In this document: one piece after another, positions 12,001-18,037 of the stretch
How the letters are laid out: each line of letters begins with the position of its first letter
How positions within the stretch are numbered: position 1 is the stretch's first letter
From: Candidatus Omnitrophota bacterium
GTDB taxonomy: Bacteria; Omnitrophota; Gorgyraeia; Aquiviventales; Aquiviventaceae
Length of the DNA: 18,037 nucleotides
Direction: 5' to 3'
Assembly: GCA_020057015.1 (NCBI GenBank)
Contig: JAGVGS010000114.1
Location: forward strand, 1 to 18,037
Position numbers and translations under genes: made by a program
The notes under the pieces: generated by a model
The model's database searches: none
The model's input: the letters and a program-made list of their open reading frames with translations, nothing else
Told to the model about the DNA's origin: nothing

Positions 12001-15000
12001 TCCACATCCAGATGCAGATTCGGCAGGGCCCGCAGCGCATTGTCCCAGCGCTCCAGACGCTTGGCCTCGCTCAAGGCTTTCAGCTCCTTCACGCGCGCCT
12101 GGGCTCGCTCGGTGCCAGGAGGAATCGCCGCGCCGCCCAGCGCCTCGCGAATCGCGCCGACCATCAGCTCAGGGTCCGGCGTGGTTTCCACGACCGCCTC
12201 GAGGAGCGGCTGGCCCAGGGCATCGGACAGCTCCTTGACCGCCGTCTGCAGCTCCTTACGCGCTTTGTCAGCCTGCTGGCGGAACCCCTCGGTGAGCAAG
12301 CTTGCCGTGCGGGCCTCATCCGGCCCCTTGAAGCCGCCGGTCACCACGGCGCTCAGCTGTTCGATGTCCGGCAGGAGCTCCTGGCTGAAGATCGACTCCT
12401 TGGCCTGCGCTTCGGCCAGCCGGGCGTAGATGTCCTGGATGCGGTCAGCTTCCTGCGCTAGCGTGGCTTCGCTCTGCCACTCGGCAGCCAACATCTCTGC
12501 CGCTTGGGCGCCGACCATCGGCGGCGTCACGGATTGGCCAGAGAAAATGGTCAGGCGCGCGAACGGGTTGAGCTGGCTCGGGTCGGTACTGTTCACCCGC
12601 AAGCCGACATCGATGCTGGCCCGGGAAAGACCGCTGGACGCCTTCAGGTACGCCTGCTCCAGTTGCAGCAGCTTGGTCCGTATTTGTTGGCGCTGTACAG
12701 CCAAGGCTTCTGGTGCCAGGTCCTCACCGGCCGTCGGCCCCAGCGGCATCAAATGGCGGGCCTGCCGACGCGCCTGCACGGTTTCCGGACGCAAGCCTAG
12801 ACTCACGAGGCGCAGCTCGGCTTTGAACAGCTCGCTCTGCGCCTCCTGCAGCTCTTGCGAGCGCAGCAGATCCGACTGCGCTTCCAACCGGGCGCTGCTG
12901 CGTTCCTCCAGCGAAGCACCCTCAAGCAGCGCCGTGCGGGTCGGGTGCGCCGCATCCAGGAGGGCCACCTGGTCGCGTGCCGCAAGATAGAAGTCGATCG
13001 CCGCCTGCTCGGCGTTTTGCACCGCAATGTGCTCATCATGGCTGCGCAGCAAGTTGACGTCGCCTCGCGCGTTCTCCAGCTCAACCAACCGCTCGCGCGC
13101 CTCGCGAGACTTCAGGGGAAACAGCGCTTCTTTCATCAGCCAGCCCACCACGGGCACCTTGTCCAGACGCGAGAAACGGTAGAGCGCGTCCACGGGCCAG
13201 AAGAGTGTTTCGGTGACCTTCGGTGGGATGGTAAACAGGTTCAGGTAATTGCGCTCGAAGAAGGCGGTGAACGGCGTCGCCCCCTGAGCCGGATTGAAGG
13301 AGATGAGGTCCAAATGCAACTCGATGGGCTCCATGCGGTTGGCAATGACCGCTTGGAGCTGGTGCGATTCGGCCTCCTTGATCGCCAGGCGCTGGCGGAC
13401 AAACGGGTCGTAGCGGCCAATGAGTACCTTATCCCAGGCCGTCACCAGGCGGTTCAGCGCATAGCCCTCTTTGGCTTTCCATTTCACCTCGGGGCTGAAG
13501 AAGGCCACTGTAGCTCCGAGGTCGGCCACGCGCTGGACCAAAGCATTGAGCAGAGCCGGCGGGGCCAACCCGGTGTCGTGCGCCACCAGATCAATTTCAT
13601 TCAACTGCCGTTCGATCTCTGCCGCCACTTTGGCGTTGCGTTCGCGCACCGGCGGCTCTAGCGCCTCGATCACCGGTCGCAAGGCGGTTAGTTGCTGGCG
13701 CCCTTCGGCCACGAAGCCGGCCAGCCCGGTGTGCAGGGCCTCACCCTCTGAGGTCCAAGTCCAGCGGCCCTCGCCCTCGGACCGCACATAGCGACCAAAC
13801 CGCCAGGCTGCCAAACGCTCCACGACCTGTTCGGGCCGCTGCACCTCGGCGAGGTCCAGCCGGTCCCCGGTGACAAGCGCCGCGGCCTGCCCAATATCGA
13901 GCAGCAACAGCCGCAGCTGTCCCTGCACGGTACTGATCCCCTCGCGCAGCAGGTGCCGTTCATTTTCCAGCCGAGCGCGCTGGCCCCGCATGTCTAGCCC
14001 GGTCTGTTCATAACCTTGGATGTCGCGCTCCTGGCCGTTCAGGTTCGCCAGCCGCTCTTCCAGCACCGGCAGGACGGCTTGCAGTTCGCTGAGCGACATC
14101 AGCTGCTCGGCCAGTGTTTTCGCCATCTGCCCGCTCGCTTCGACCTCGGTCAGGTCGGCCTGGTCGATGGCTTGTTCGGCCTGTAAGAGCTTATAGAAGC
14201 GCGAGACGTCCAGCAGTTGCCAGTCCACGCCCAGGCCGGTCGTAAACGTCCCCTGGAACAGATCGGTCAGGGGCTGCGGGTTGACGCCCTGGGGATCGAC
14301 CCCGCCAAAATATCGGAACGCGAGGCTCAGCCGCGGCCAGTATGCATCGCGGACCGCTTGGAGCTCCTGAGCCTTCTGGGCGCGGAAGGCCCGCAGCCGG
14401 TCGAACTGCGGATGCCGCTCACGGGCCACGCGCAGCAGATCGTCCAGGTTGGCTTGCAGCGTTTGGGGAGTGGCGTCTTTCGCCGGCCCCAGCGCGTCTT
14501 CTTTGCTCACGCCCTTATAGCCGCGGGCCTTATCCAGCAAGTAGGTGACGGTGGCCCGGGGCAGATCGAGCATCACCTGAGTGCCCTGCTCCACGCCTTC
14601 GAGCACCCGATCCCCGAGGCTGATATGCGGCGCCTCTACCGCCGCGTGGGGCGCTTCATACTTGACGCTCTGGCGCCGGAAACGCTGCACGTCACGCTCA
14701 GCATCGCGCAAGTCCGCGCGCGCCTGCTCCACATCGCCGAGCAGATTGAGCCAAGCTTCCATGCCCAGCTCGTCGGCAACCATCGCTTGGTCCAGTACTC
14801 CCAGTCGCTGCTCCAGGTCCGTCACCCGCGCCTGGCGTTGGGCAGCGCGCGTCTGGGCCAGCTGCGTCAACTCGCTGGTCTTGGCGACCTCGTACTCCTG
14901 GCGCCGGGCCACTTCCGCCTCCTCGAAGACGGACGCGGCCCACCCGTAGACCGCCGCATTCTTGAGCGCTTCGCGGCCCTTGTCGAAGATCCCGACACGC

Positions 15001-18000
15001 ACAAACATGTTGAGCATGTACATCGGACCCACGGCGTTCAGCGCCGCTGCCCGGGCCAAGTCTGTGACCATCTCGATGCTCAGCTCATCGCGATAGCGCG
15101 CGGGAATGCCGGCTTCCAGGCGCGCCACCTTCGCCTCAACCAACTGCCGCGTGAGCGCAGAGTAGCGCGATGCGCCGCCCTCGCGCAGGAGGGCCGCCAC
15201 CTGCGCCTCCTGCACCTCGAAAGCCACCGGCTGATCCAGCGGCCAGCGCAGCAGGCGCTTCAGGTTCATCTCAGCCACCCGCCCCACGCGGCTGGCCCGT
15301 AGCAGCTCGCGCTGCGCATCAGCAATCTGCTGTTCGAGCAACCCTGAGGCCTGCAGCAGCTTCGGATCCTCGATCTGGCGATCCACCTTGCCGCGCACGG
15401 CCTCGCGTTGCGCCTGCAGGCGCGCCACCAGCGCCTGTAAGTCCGCTACGCGCTGACGTCCGTAGGCCAGGTCGTCAAACTGCTCCGCCGCCCACAGGGC
15501 TTGCAGCCCTTGCTGACGATCGGTTTCAAGTTCCGCTTCCTTCTTCGCCCAGCGCAACGCCGCGCGCCGCGTCTTCACGTCCGCGTTGTACAGCCCGAAG
15601 CGCACCAACAGCTCGGCCCGTACCCGCGGCTGGAACAAGAGGTCGCTGATGTCCGCATGCCGGGCTCGCGCCTCGCGCTCCAGGAACAGCAGGAAGAAGA
15701 AATCTTCCGTCGTGATATCCGCGTCGCGGCCGAAGGCGAGCTTGGCGTATTGCTGGTAATGCGGTAGGGCGCGCTCGATGTCCCGCAGCAGCACCTCGAG
15801 GGGGGCGCCGTTCTCGCGCTCCAACGTCTCGCGGTTCAGCGCCAGGAACACGGCGATGCTGTTGGCGCGGCTGACCTGGCCTGCCGCCGCCGTCGGCTCT
15901 AGCGTCAAAAGATCGAAACGCGTCAGCGCGTCAGCATCCAGCGCGCCATCCCCATCACGGTCAATACGCACCTGGTCGAGCCCGAAGAGCCGGAAGAAGG
16001 TCGCGCTGGTGACGTAGCCGTAGTTGCCGAAGAAGGTGCTCGCTGAAATCGCCTGCTGGCTGATGACGACATCCCGGCCCTCGGCGTCGATGAAACCCAG
16101 GTCGCCGCCGGCGTTGAGCACCCGCTGGAATTCAGGGTTGCTCAGGATGCCGGCGTTGGCGTCGATGAACAGGTCCAGCGGTATCTCGGCGGCTTGCTCC
16201 TCGGGCCGCAGGAAGTCGATCACCCCGCCCTTGCGCACCGTGATGCCCAGCAGCACCTGGCCGTCGTCGCCGACGCGTGCCGCCTGCGCGGCAAAGAAAG
16301 CCGACAGCCCTAGCACGCGCTGCGCCTCGTTACGCAGCGATGGGTTCGCTTTTTCATCGCCTGCCAGACCCATCAATTGTCGCGCGTTGAGGCCATGCAG
16401 CACCGGGGCCGCGGCCGGGTCGATCAACCGCTGGAAGCTCTCGCGCTGCAGGATGTGGTCCTGCACGAGGGCGAAGTCTTCCAACGGCATGGTCTCGCGC
16501 TGCGTGCCGGTGCGGGAAAGCTGGTAGCCACCCGCCTCGTCCATGCGCGTGCCACTCGCCGTGAAGGCCACGGAGCCTAAGATGCCCGCGGCCTGCTGGC
16601 GCTCCTCGGCCGAGCGGGCCGGGTCATTGGACTGCACCAGCAGTTGGCGGTACAGCTCATTGCTGACCAGCCGGATGACGCCGGGCTGCTCGCTGACGGC
16701 GGCCTGGCGCTGGAAGTAGTCGTCCAGGTCCACCTGTTGCGGGGGCGTGAATTCTTCGGCCTGGTCGCCGGCCTGGTGGGCGTCGAAGCGGCCGTTGCCG
16801 TTGCGGTCGCGGTAGAAGCGGATCTGCCATCGGCCGTCGGCCCCGGGTTCCAACTGCAATGCCGTGCCCGCGTACAAGCCCAGCACCGCGGCCGCCATGA
16901 CGCCGTCGCTTCCGCTGCTGCCGGAAAGCGCGACCAGGTTGACGCGGCTGAGCTGCCGGCCCTCGGCCGTGCGCAGCACCACCGTGTCGCCCTCGAGGAA
17001 GCCCCGCACGCCCGGCAGCTCGCTGATGGCCACCTGCGTCAGCAGGAAGGTGTTCACGTCCACCGTCTGGGGGGCGGCCGCGGGGCGGCCCTCCTCATCC
17101 AGGATGGTCAGCGTAACCGTGCCGTCGGGGTTCACCGTCGAGCGCACCGCCAAGCCGGAGTAAAAGCCCAAGACCACCGTGGCCACGGCGCGGTCCTCGG
17201 CGCTGGCGGCCGGATCGCCGGAGAGCTGCAGCAGTGCCAGGCGGTTGAGGCCGCGGAAGACGGCCGGCGCTTCGCCGTCTGTGAATTTCGCAAATCCCTC
17301 GGTTTCCATGGTGCCGCGCCAGCCGCCGAAGAACAGGCTTGCGTCTACCGACGTCGGCTGGTTCGTCCGGCCCTCGGCATCAGCCACGCGGATCGTCACC
17401 TGCCCGCCGTTGACCTCGACCGTCAAGGTGCCAAGGCTGGATGCGAAGTTGCGGGCCGCCTCTTCCGCGGTTGGCGCCTTCTTGCCCAACTGCTGCGGCG
17501 GGATGATGAAATCGAAGTCCCCGTCGCCGTCGGTATCCTCCATGCGCTCGGCAAAGAAGGTGAGCGTGCCGGCGCTTTTTGGATTGGTTAGTAATTTCTT
17601 CGGGTCGCGCTGGCGCAGCTCGAAAATATCGCGGAAATCCCTATTGTCCTTCAGGAACACGAACCGCTGGAAGCGCGCATCTGCCTCCTCCACGCTCAGG
17701 CCCAAGCCCTGGGGCTCTTTCAGCGCATGGAAGCTGATGATGCCGGCGAACTCCGGGTCGCCTACCAGCAGGAGCTCAAATTCCGTCTTCGAGCGTAGGT
17801 CGAAGAACTCCAGGATGGCTGCGCTGTCGCCGTACTTGACCAGGAACTCCGGCGCCCGGATGCCGCCGGGCAGCGTCCCGCCATCCCCTGGCACCACACC
17901 GCCGGTAATGGGCGGAACCACGACAGGCCCATCGCCGCCCGGGGTATACGCCGAGGCCACCTGGGTGATTTCGCCGACTTCGTTCTGCAGGGCCACGGCC

Positions 18001-18037
18001 TGGCTGCGCAGCTGCTCGCGCGATTCCGGCGCCAGAC
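1..18037 (-). CDS. Giant multidomain membrane protein, internal fragment of at least 6,011 residues (no start or stop in window)
   Basis: Reading the minus strand from 18035 to 3 gives 6,011 consecutive sense codons. The composition is protein-like throughout, and the frame is the same at both edges. Order of parts by residue: linker 1-160; tandem repeats 185-645 with EF-hand-like loops at 167, 410 and 692; OEP/TolC-like modules about 722-1384 and 1773-1950; unassigned helical region 1950-3530; membrane cluster 3636-3779; glycosyltransferase-like domain about 3789-4221; membrane cluster 4231-4644; helical and coiled-coil region 4645-5900; terminal hydrophobic segments 5902-6004. Only four Cys were seen (2920, 3947, 5702, 5705). 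At this GC content a random frame should meet a stop about every 35 codons, so the frame is certainly selected. Start and stop lie outside the window. Internal ATG codons exist, but none marks a break in composition, so none is proposed as a start. Overall function is not recognised; fusion of export-like and glycan-synthesis-like modules suggests a cell-surface role (inference). Confidence 0.93.
25..333 (-). other. Terminal hydrophobic segments (hairpin plus one more helix) at the left edge
   Basis: Residues about 5902-6004. Two hydrophobic segments separated by a short GLK turn (LPLLLGMAATGAVGLLGLWW, then IIGALAFLLGGLVPGW, about 200-333) look like a membrane hairpin, followed by the charged stretch YVQRRWQAHYDEITRD. 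After a Pro/Lys/Arg-rich linker (KQPKPRGSDRRSG) comes a third one, GAVGILLWLLGPALGAGVML (about 30-90). The chain continues past the window, so this is not the natural C-terminus. It may be the start of a third membrane cluster. Confidence 0.65.
335..4104 (-). other. C-terminal helical region rich in Gln, Arg, Ala and Glu
   Basis: Residues about 4645-5900, about 1,250 residues, no family recognised. Nearly all of it reads as charged amphipathic helix with many Trp and Gln. It includes a run of Gln codons (EQQQQQA, about 3909-3924), a His cluster HHEHH (1929-1943), a coiled coil (1430-1785), and a more mixed segment near 850-1250 with beta-like stretches (RTRVVGTGVLDATGG, VPLVIWQLVE, ANVSVVFMQG) and the pair Cys5702/Cys5705. 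That last segment could be a small folded domain inserted in the helices. From the charge at the end of the membrane cluster it probably starts on the cytoplasmic side. Confidence 0.5.
1430..1785 (-). other. Coiled coil
   Basis: Residues about 5418-5536 form a long helical stretch with no Pro or Gly breaks over most of its length and regularly spaced hydrophobic residues (ARSAVEQARGALQAARV, HEAEARLRRITREYNRF, LEAQRVVDAQHARVLEAEA). The pattern fits a coiled coil, possibly an antiparallel hairpin with the turn near VERGREGQN. It could serve in self-association or as a spacer; neither can be told from the sequence. Confidence 0.6.
4105..5345 (-). other. Second membrane cluster, many transmembrane helices
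   Basis: Residues 4231-4644 directly follow the putative QxxRW-like motif, as in processive membrane glycosyltransferases. Hydrophobic segments include LGALPVFALGAWFGAPLLGL, AVVGTLTGVFFGTPLL, FLGEFAFITIMLLLI, FLASAMIFLTKVIM, VWPVAVVGALNLLY, AFVIMLSTVGLYFVP, ILIGSFGFAPAWAWLL, YVLGSAIWLVSLTAIF and ATPFTIFFSVLIW plus GVVFTVIGWF. That is about nine or ten helices. Loops rich in Arg/Lys (RVGRLNKYAGLLWRASRIIR) lie between the second and third, which fits a cytosolic loop. The last helix ends in YGRRHAPQE, so the long C-terminal part probably starts in the cytoplasm. Confidence 0.8.
5375..6670 (-). other. Putative processive glycosyltransferase domain (GT2/GT84-like), membrane-flanked
   Basis: Residues about 3789-4221, between two membrane clusters as in cellulose synthase and cyclic-glucan synthase (NdvB) proteins. 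Candidate motifs are AFVFDPGNVL with Asp4054 in the place of the DxD sugar-nucleotide site, followed by AIMMRPRMYF; RASDDLV with Asp4158/4159 in the place of the catalytic TED/HD; and QEWNRELSKW (4200-4209) in the place of QxxRW. The spacings, 104 and 42 residues, are close to those in BcsA (97 and 36). An earlier Asp, at 3953 or 3966 (LFLRDKKL, WYVIDRW), could be the UDP-binding Asp. The motifs deviate from consensus: DPGN lacks the second Asp, and the last motif is QxxxR with a distant Trp. The domain may thus be divergent or inactive. Substrate unknown. The identification is from pattern and context only. Confidence 0.55.
6700..7125 (-). other. First membrane cluster, about five transmembrane helices
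   Basis: Hydrophobic stretches read TIALAGVLWGALEAL (about 7078-7122), VLTAWLVGSILVAVNYSVV (6915-6970), TILAWAATLYYLINVI (6855-6905), AGVLLSGVLGYLVAGLW and ALAVTGLIYVAGLL (6700-6815). Positive charges follow the first (RRWLQNRRVYR) and the last (TKRLSPR). By the positive-inside rule this puts the preceding 3,600 residues outside and the following domain in the cytoplasm. The cytosolic loop between the first two helices contains HEAQH (7008-7022). The first helix is the least hydrophobic, and losing it would flip the predicted side of the N-terminal part. Confidence 0.75.
7436..12185 (-). other. Long, mostly helical region of unknown family
   Basis: Residues about 1951-3533, roughly 1,580 residues, with no family I can name. 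It is mostly amphipathic helix rich in Leu, Arg, Gln, Glu and Ala. Landmarks: an acidic run DDPAVDDDD near 11206-11236; an aromatic patch LFPYYNDQLF near 11000; a Tyr-rich segment QYYYELVHGLRPP near 9650; Cys2920 in LVCHIISHQG (9276-9278); and a segment richer in Gly and Asn between about 8760 and 9200 (MPFGAPQMGEG, GYYLPYETIGTN). The region ends in a very polar linker, DNDNKSSVSDRSK, at about 7436-7485, which probably separates it from the membrane part. No transmembrane segment is visible. From the topology argued for the next cluster it should lie outside the cytoplasm. Confidence 0.45.
12186..12730 (-). other. TolC/OEP-like helical module D
   Basis: Residues about 1769-1950. The first helix (VQRQQIRTKLLQLEQAYLKA) leads into a beta-like pair, RASIDVGLRVN and ARLTIFSG, split by a short polar loop (STDPSQLNP). 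Long Ala/Glu/Gln-rich helices follow (AAEMLAAEWQSEATLAQEAD, IYARLAEAQAKES). The closing helix is ARKELQTAVKELSDALG, like the end of an OEP repeat. The preceding segment 12731-13400 has similar long helices plus a hydrophobic FTAFFERNYLNLF/FTIPP stretch and may hold a further, more diverged copy. Weaker than modules B and C. Confidence 0.45.
13885..14471 (-). other. TolC/OEP-like helical module C
   Basis: Residues 1189-1384. It starts with TPQTLQANLDDLLRVARERH, PQFDRLRAFRAQKAQEL and AVRDAYWPRLSLAFRYFGG. That is the canonical OEP opening: a helix with Asn/His-Pro, an Ala/Gln-rich helix, then '..a..a.lP.lsl...y.g'. A loop with PQGVNPQPLTDLF follows, then LGVDWQLLDVSRFYKLLQAE, which matches the second strand and start of the long helix. 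It closes with RARLENERHLLREGISTVQG and LRLLLLDIG, equivalent to the usual 'L...n.l..a...l..llG'. Length (about 195 residues) fits one OEP repeat; a whole TolC protomer has two. Confidence 0.65.
14680..15200 (-). other. TolC/OEP-like helical module B
   Basis: Residues about 946-1119. The opening helix (SRYSALTRQLVEAKVARLE) and the phrase IPARYRDELSIEM match the start of an OEP repeat, where a helix is followed by 'rP.l.l..'. The hallmark segment is VRVGIFDKGREALKNAAVYG (about 14964-15003), close to the 'vsLFDgGrr...a' that marks the strand-to-helix turn in TolC-family proteins. Long helices follow (TRAAQRQARVTDLEQRLG, GDVEQARADLRDAERDV). This is one of the two clearest copies in the chain. 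Confidence 0.6.
15213..15872 (-). other. TolC/OEP-like helical module A
   Basis: Residues about 722-941. Outer-membrane efflux (OEP, TolC) repeats typically show a beta stretch, then a segment such as 'plfdgGrr', a very long Ala/Glu/Arg-rich helix, and a closing helix ending in 'L..LLG.p'. Here LLVRFGLYNADVKTRRAAL occupies the beta-strand-to-helix position. It is followed by long helices rich in Gln, Ala and Glu (WAKKEAELETD, VARLQAQREAV). The module closes with IADAQRELLRASRVG and LKRLLRWPLDQPVAF, very like the end of an OEP repeat. The order fits OEP well, but sequence similarity is distant and the assignment rests on pattern only. Confidence 0.5.
15936..15962 (-). other. EF-hand/dockerin-like calcium-binding loop 3
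   Basis: Residues 692-700 read DRDGDGALD, a full DxDxDGxxD loop. It lies after the last clear tandem repeat and about 30 residues before the first OEP-like helical module, so it may stabilise the junction between the two regions. The local order (loop, then DADALTRFD) resembles a loop followed by a short helix, as in a single EF-hand half. Confidence 0.7.
16101..17483 (-). repeat. Five tandem protein repeats of about 88-101 residues
   Basis: Residues 185-645 hold five diverged copies of one unit. Each has a helix ending in a Leu-Gly pair, at residues 201/202, 289/290, 385/386, 486/487 and 575/576, giving spacings of 88, 96, 101 and 89. The Leu-Gly is followed by a beta-like stretch with an Asp/Gly turn. 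Compare GQVTIRVADAEGR, GTVTLTILDEEGR and GRWQIRFYRDRNG. Next comes a stretch such as TVDVNTFLL, QVDLDDYF or PLDLFI, and then a Pro-Gly or Asn-Pro helix (SELPGVRGFL, SEQPGVIRLV, SNPEFQRVL). Helix starts also match (GDPAASAEDR, NDPARSAEER). The copies share a pattern rather than identity, so they are old duplications. I do not recognise the family; an adhesive or spacer role outside the cell is a guess. Confidence 0.75.
16782..16808 (-). other. EF-hand/dockerin-like calcium-binding loop 2
   Basis: Residues 410-418 read DRNGNGRFD, a DxNxNGxxD variant with Asn at two ligand positions, which is common in dockerin-type loops. It sits inside the third tandem repeat, in the turn where the other copies have a simple Asp/Gly turn. 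This suggests that the turn of the repeat can carry a metal site in some copies. Confidence 0.65.
17511..17537 (-). other. EF-hand/dockerin-like calcium-binding loop 1
   Basis: Residues 167-175 read DTDGDGDFD, which matches the DxDxDGxx(D/E) calcium loop of dockerins and bacterial EF-hand-like proteins. It lies just before the first complete tandem repeat and is followed within a few residues by IIPPQQL. A related PPQQ is found after loop 2, so the loop is part of a repeated unit. Calcium binding is inferred from the motif. Confidence 0.7.
17556..18035 (-). other. N-terminal edge segment with Gly/Pro/Val linker
   Basis: Residues 1-160 begin inside what looks like the end of a helix (PESREQLRSQ, QNEVGEI), which suggests another helical module just upstream of the window. 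It is followed by a flexible linker, about 17856-17950, rich in Gly, Pro and Val (GPVVVPPITGG, GGTLPGG). Then comes a compact segment with alternating hydrophobic residues (EFELLLVGDPEF, AGIISFHAL) that may be a degenerate relative of the repeats that follow. No family is recognised. Confidence 0.5.

Noticed and set aside
14217..15302. Plus-strand open frame of 361 codons
   Set aside because: Lies opposite OEP-like modules B and C, which make better protein sense on the minus strand.
16644..17591. Plus-strand open frame of 315 codons
   Set aside because: Lies opposite the tandem repeats and two calcium loops; Val/Ala/His/Gln-rich shadow composition.
1..18037. CRISPR arrays, tRNA or rRNA genes, insertion sequences, terminators, promoters
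   Set aside because: No direct DNA repeats with regular spacers, no RNA gene signatures, no transposase-like segment, and no non-coding space were seen.

Overview
The window is one uninterrupted coding region. Read on the minus strand in the frame whose codons occupy + positions 3k to 3k+2, I find no stop codon from position 18035 down to position 3, which is 6,011 codons. There is no intergenic space, RNA gene, promoter or terminator, and the reading frame is open at both edges. The window is therefore an internal piece of a giant gene. The true start (upstream, beyond 18037) and the true stop (downstream, below 1) both lie outside it. Residue numbers here count from the window edge: residue 1 is at 18035-18033.

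Layout from the N-terminal side (right edge) to the C-terminal side (left edge): a Gly/Pro/Val linker; five tandem repeats of about 88-101 residues (16101-17483), with three EF-hand/dockerin-like calcium loops in and beside them; a chain of four helical modules that look like TolC/outer-membrane-efflux (OEP) repeats (about 12186-15872); a long, mostly helical stretch I cannot assign (about 7436-12185); a first membrane cluster (6700-7125); a soluble domain with the residue spacing of a processive GT2/GT84-type glycosyltransferase (5375-6670); a second membrane cluster (4105-5345); a long Gln/Arg/Ala/Glu-rich helical region with a coiled coil (335-4104); and a final group of hydrophobic segments (25-333) at the left edge.

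The organism is GC-rich (roughly 60-65% by eye) and uses the standard code: TGG is Trp and no in-frame TGA occurs. The size of the gene, the mix of helical, membrane and glycan-related modules, and the near absence of cysteine (I count four in 6,011 residues) suggest an uncultivated bacterium of a lineage with giant genes. Candidatus Omnitrophota is my first guess, but no taxonomic marker is present and other lineages with giant genes are possible.

How the parts may work together (inference): the charge pattern around the five membrane segments of the first cluster puts the OEP-like part outside the cytoplasm and the glycosyltransferase-like domain inside. One chain could then hold a sugar-polymerising membrane module and a periplasm-spanning, TolC-like helical part. 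This is the most unusual feature of the window. The long open frames on the plus strand are codon-aligned antisense shadows of this gene.
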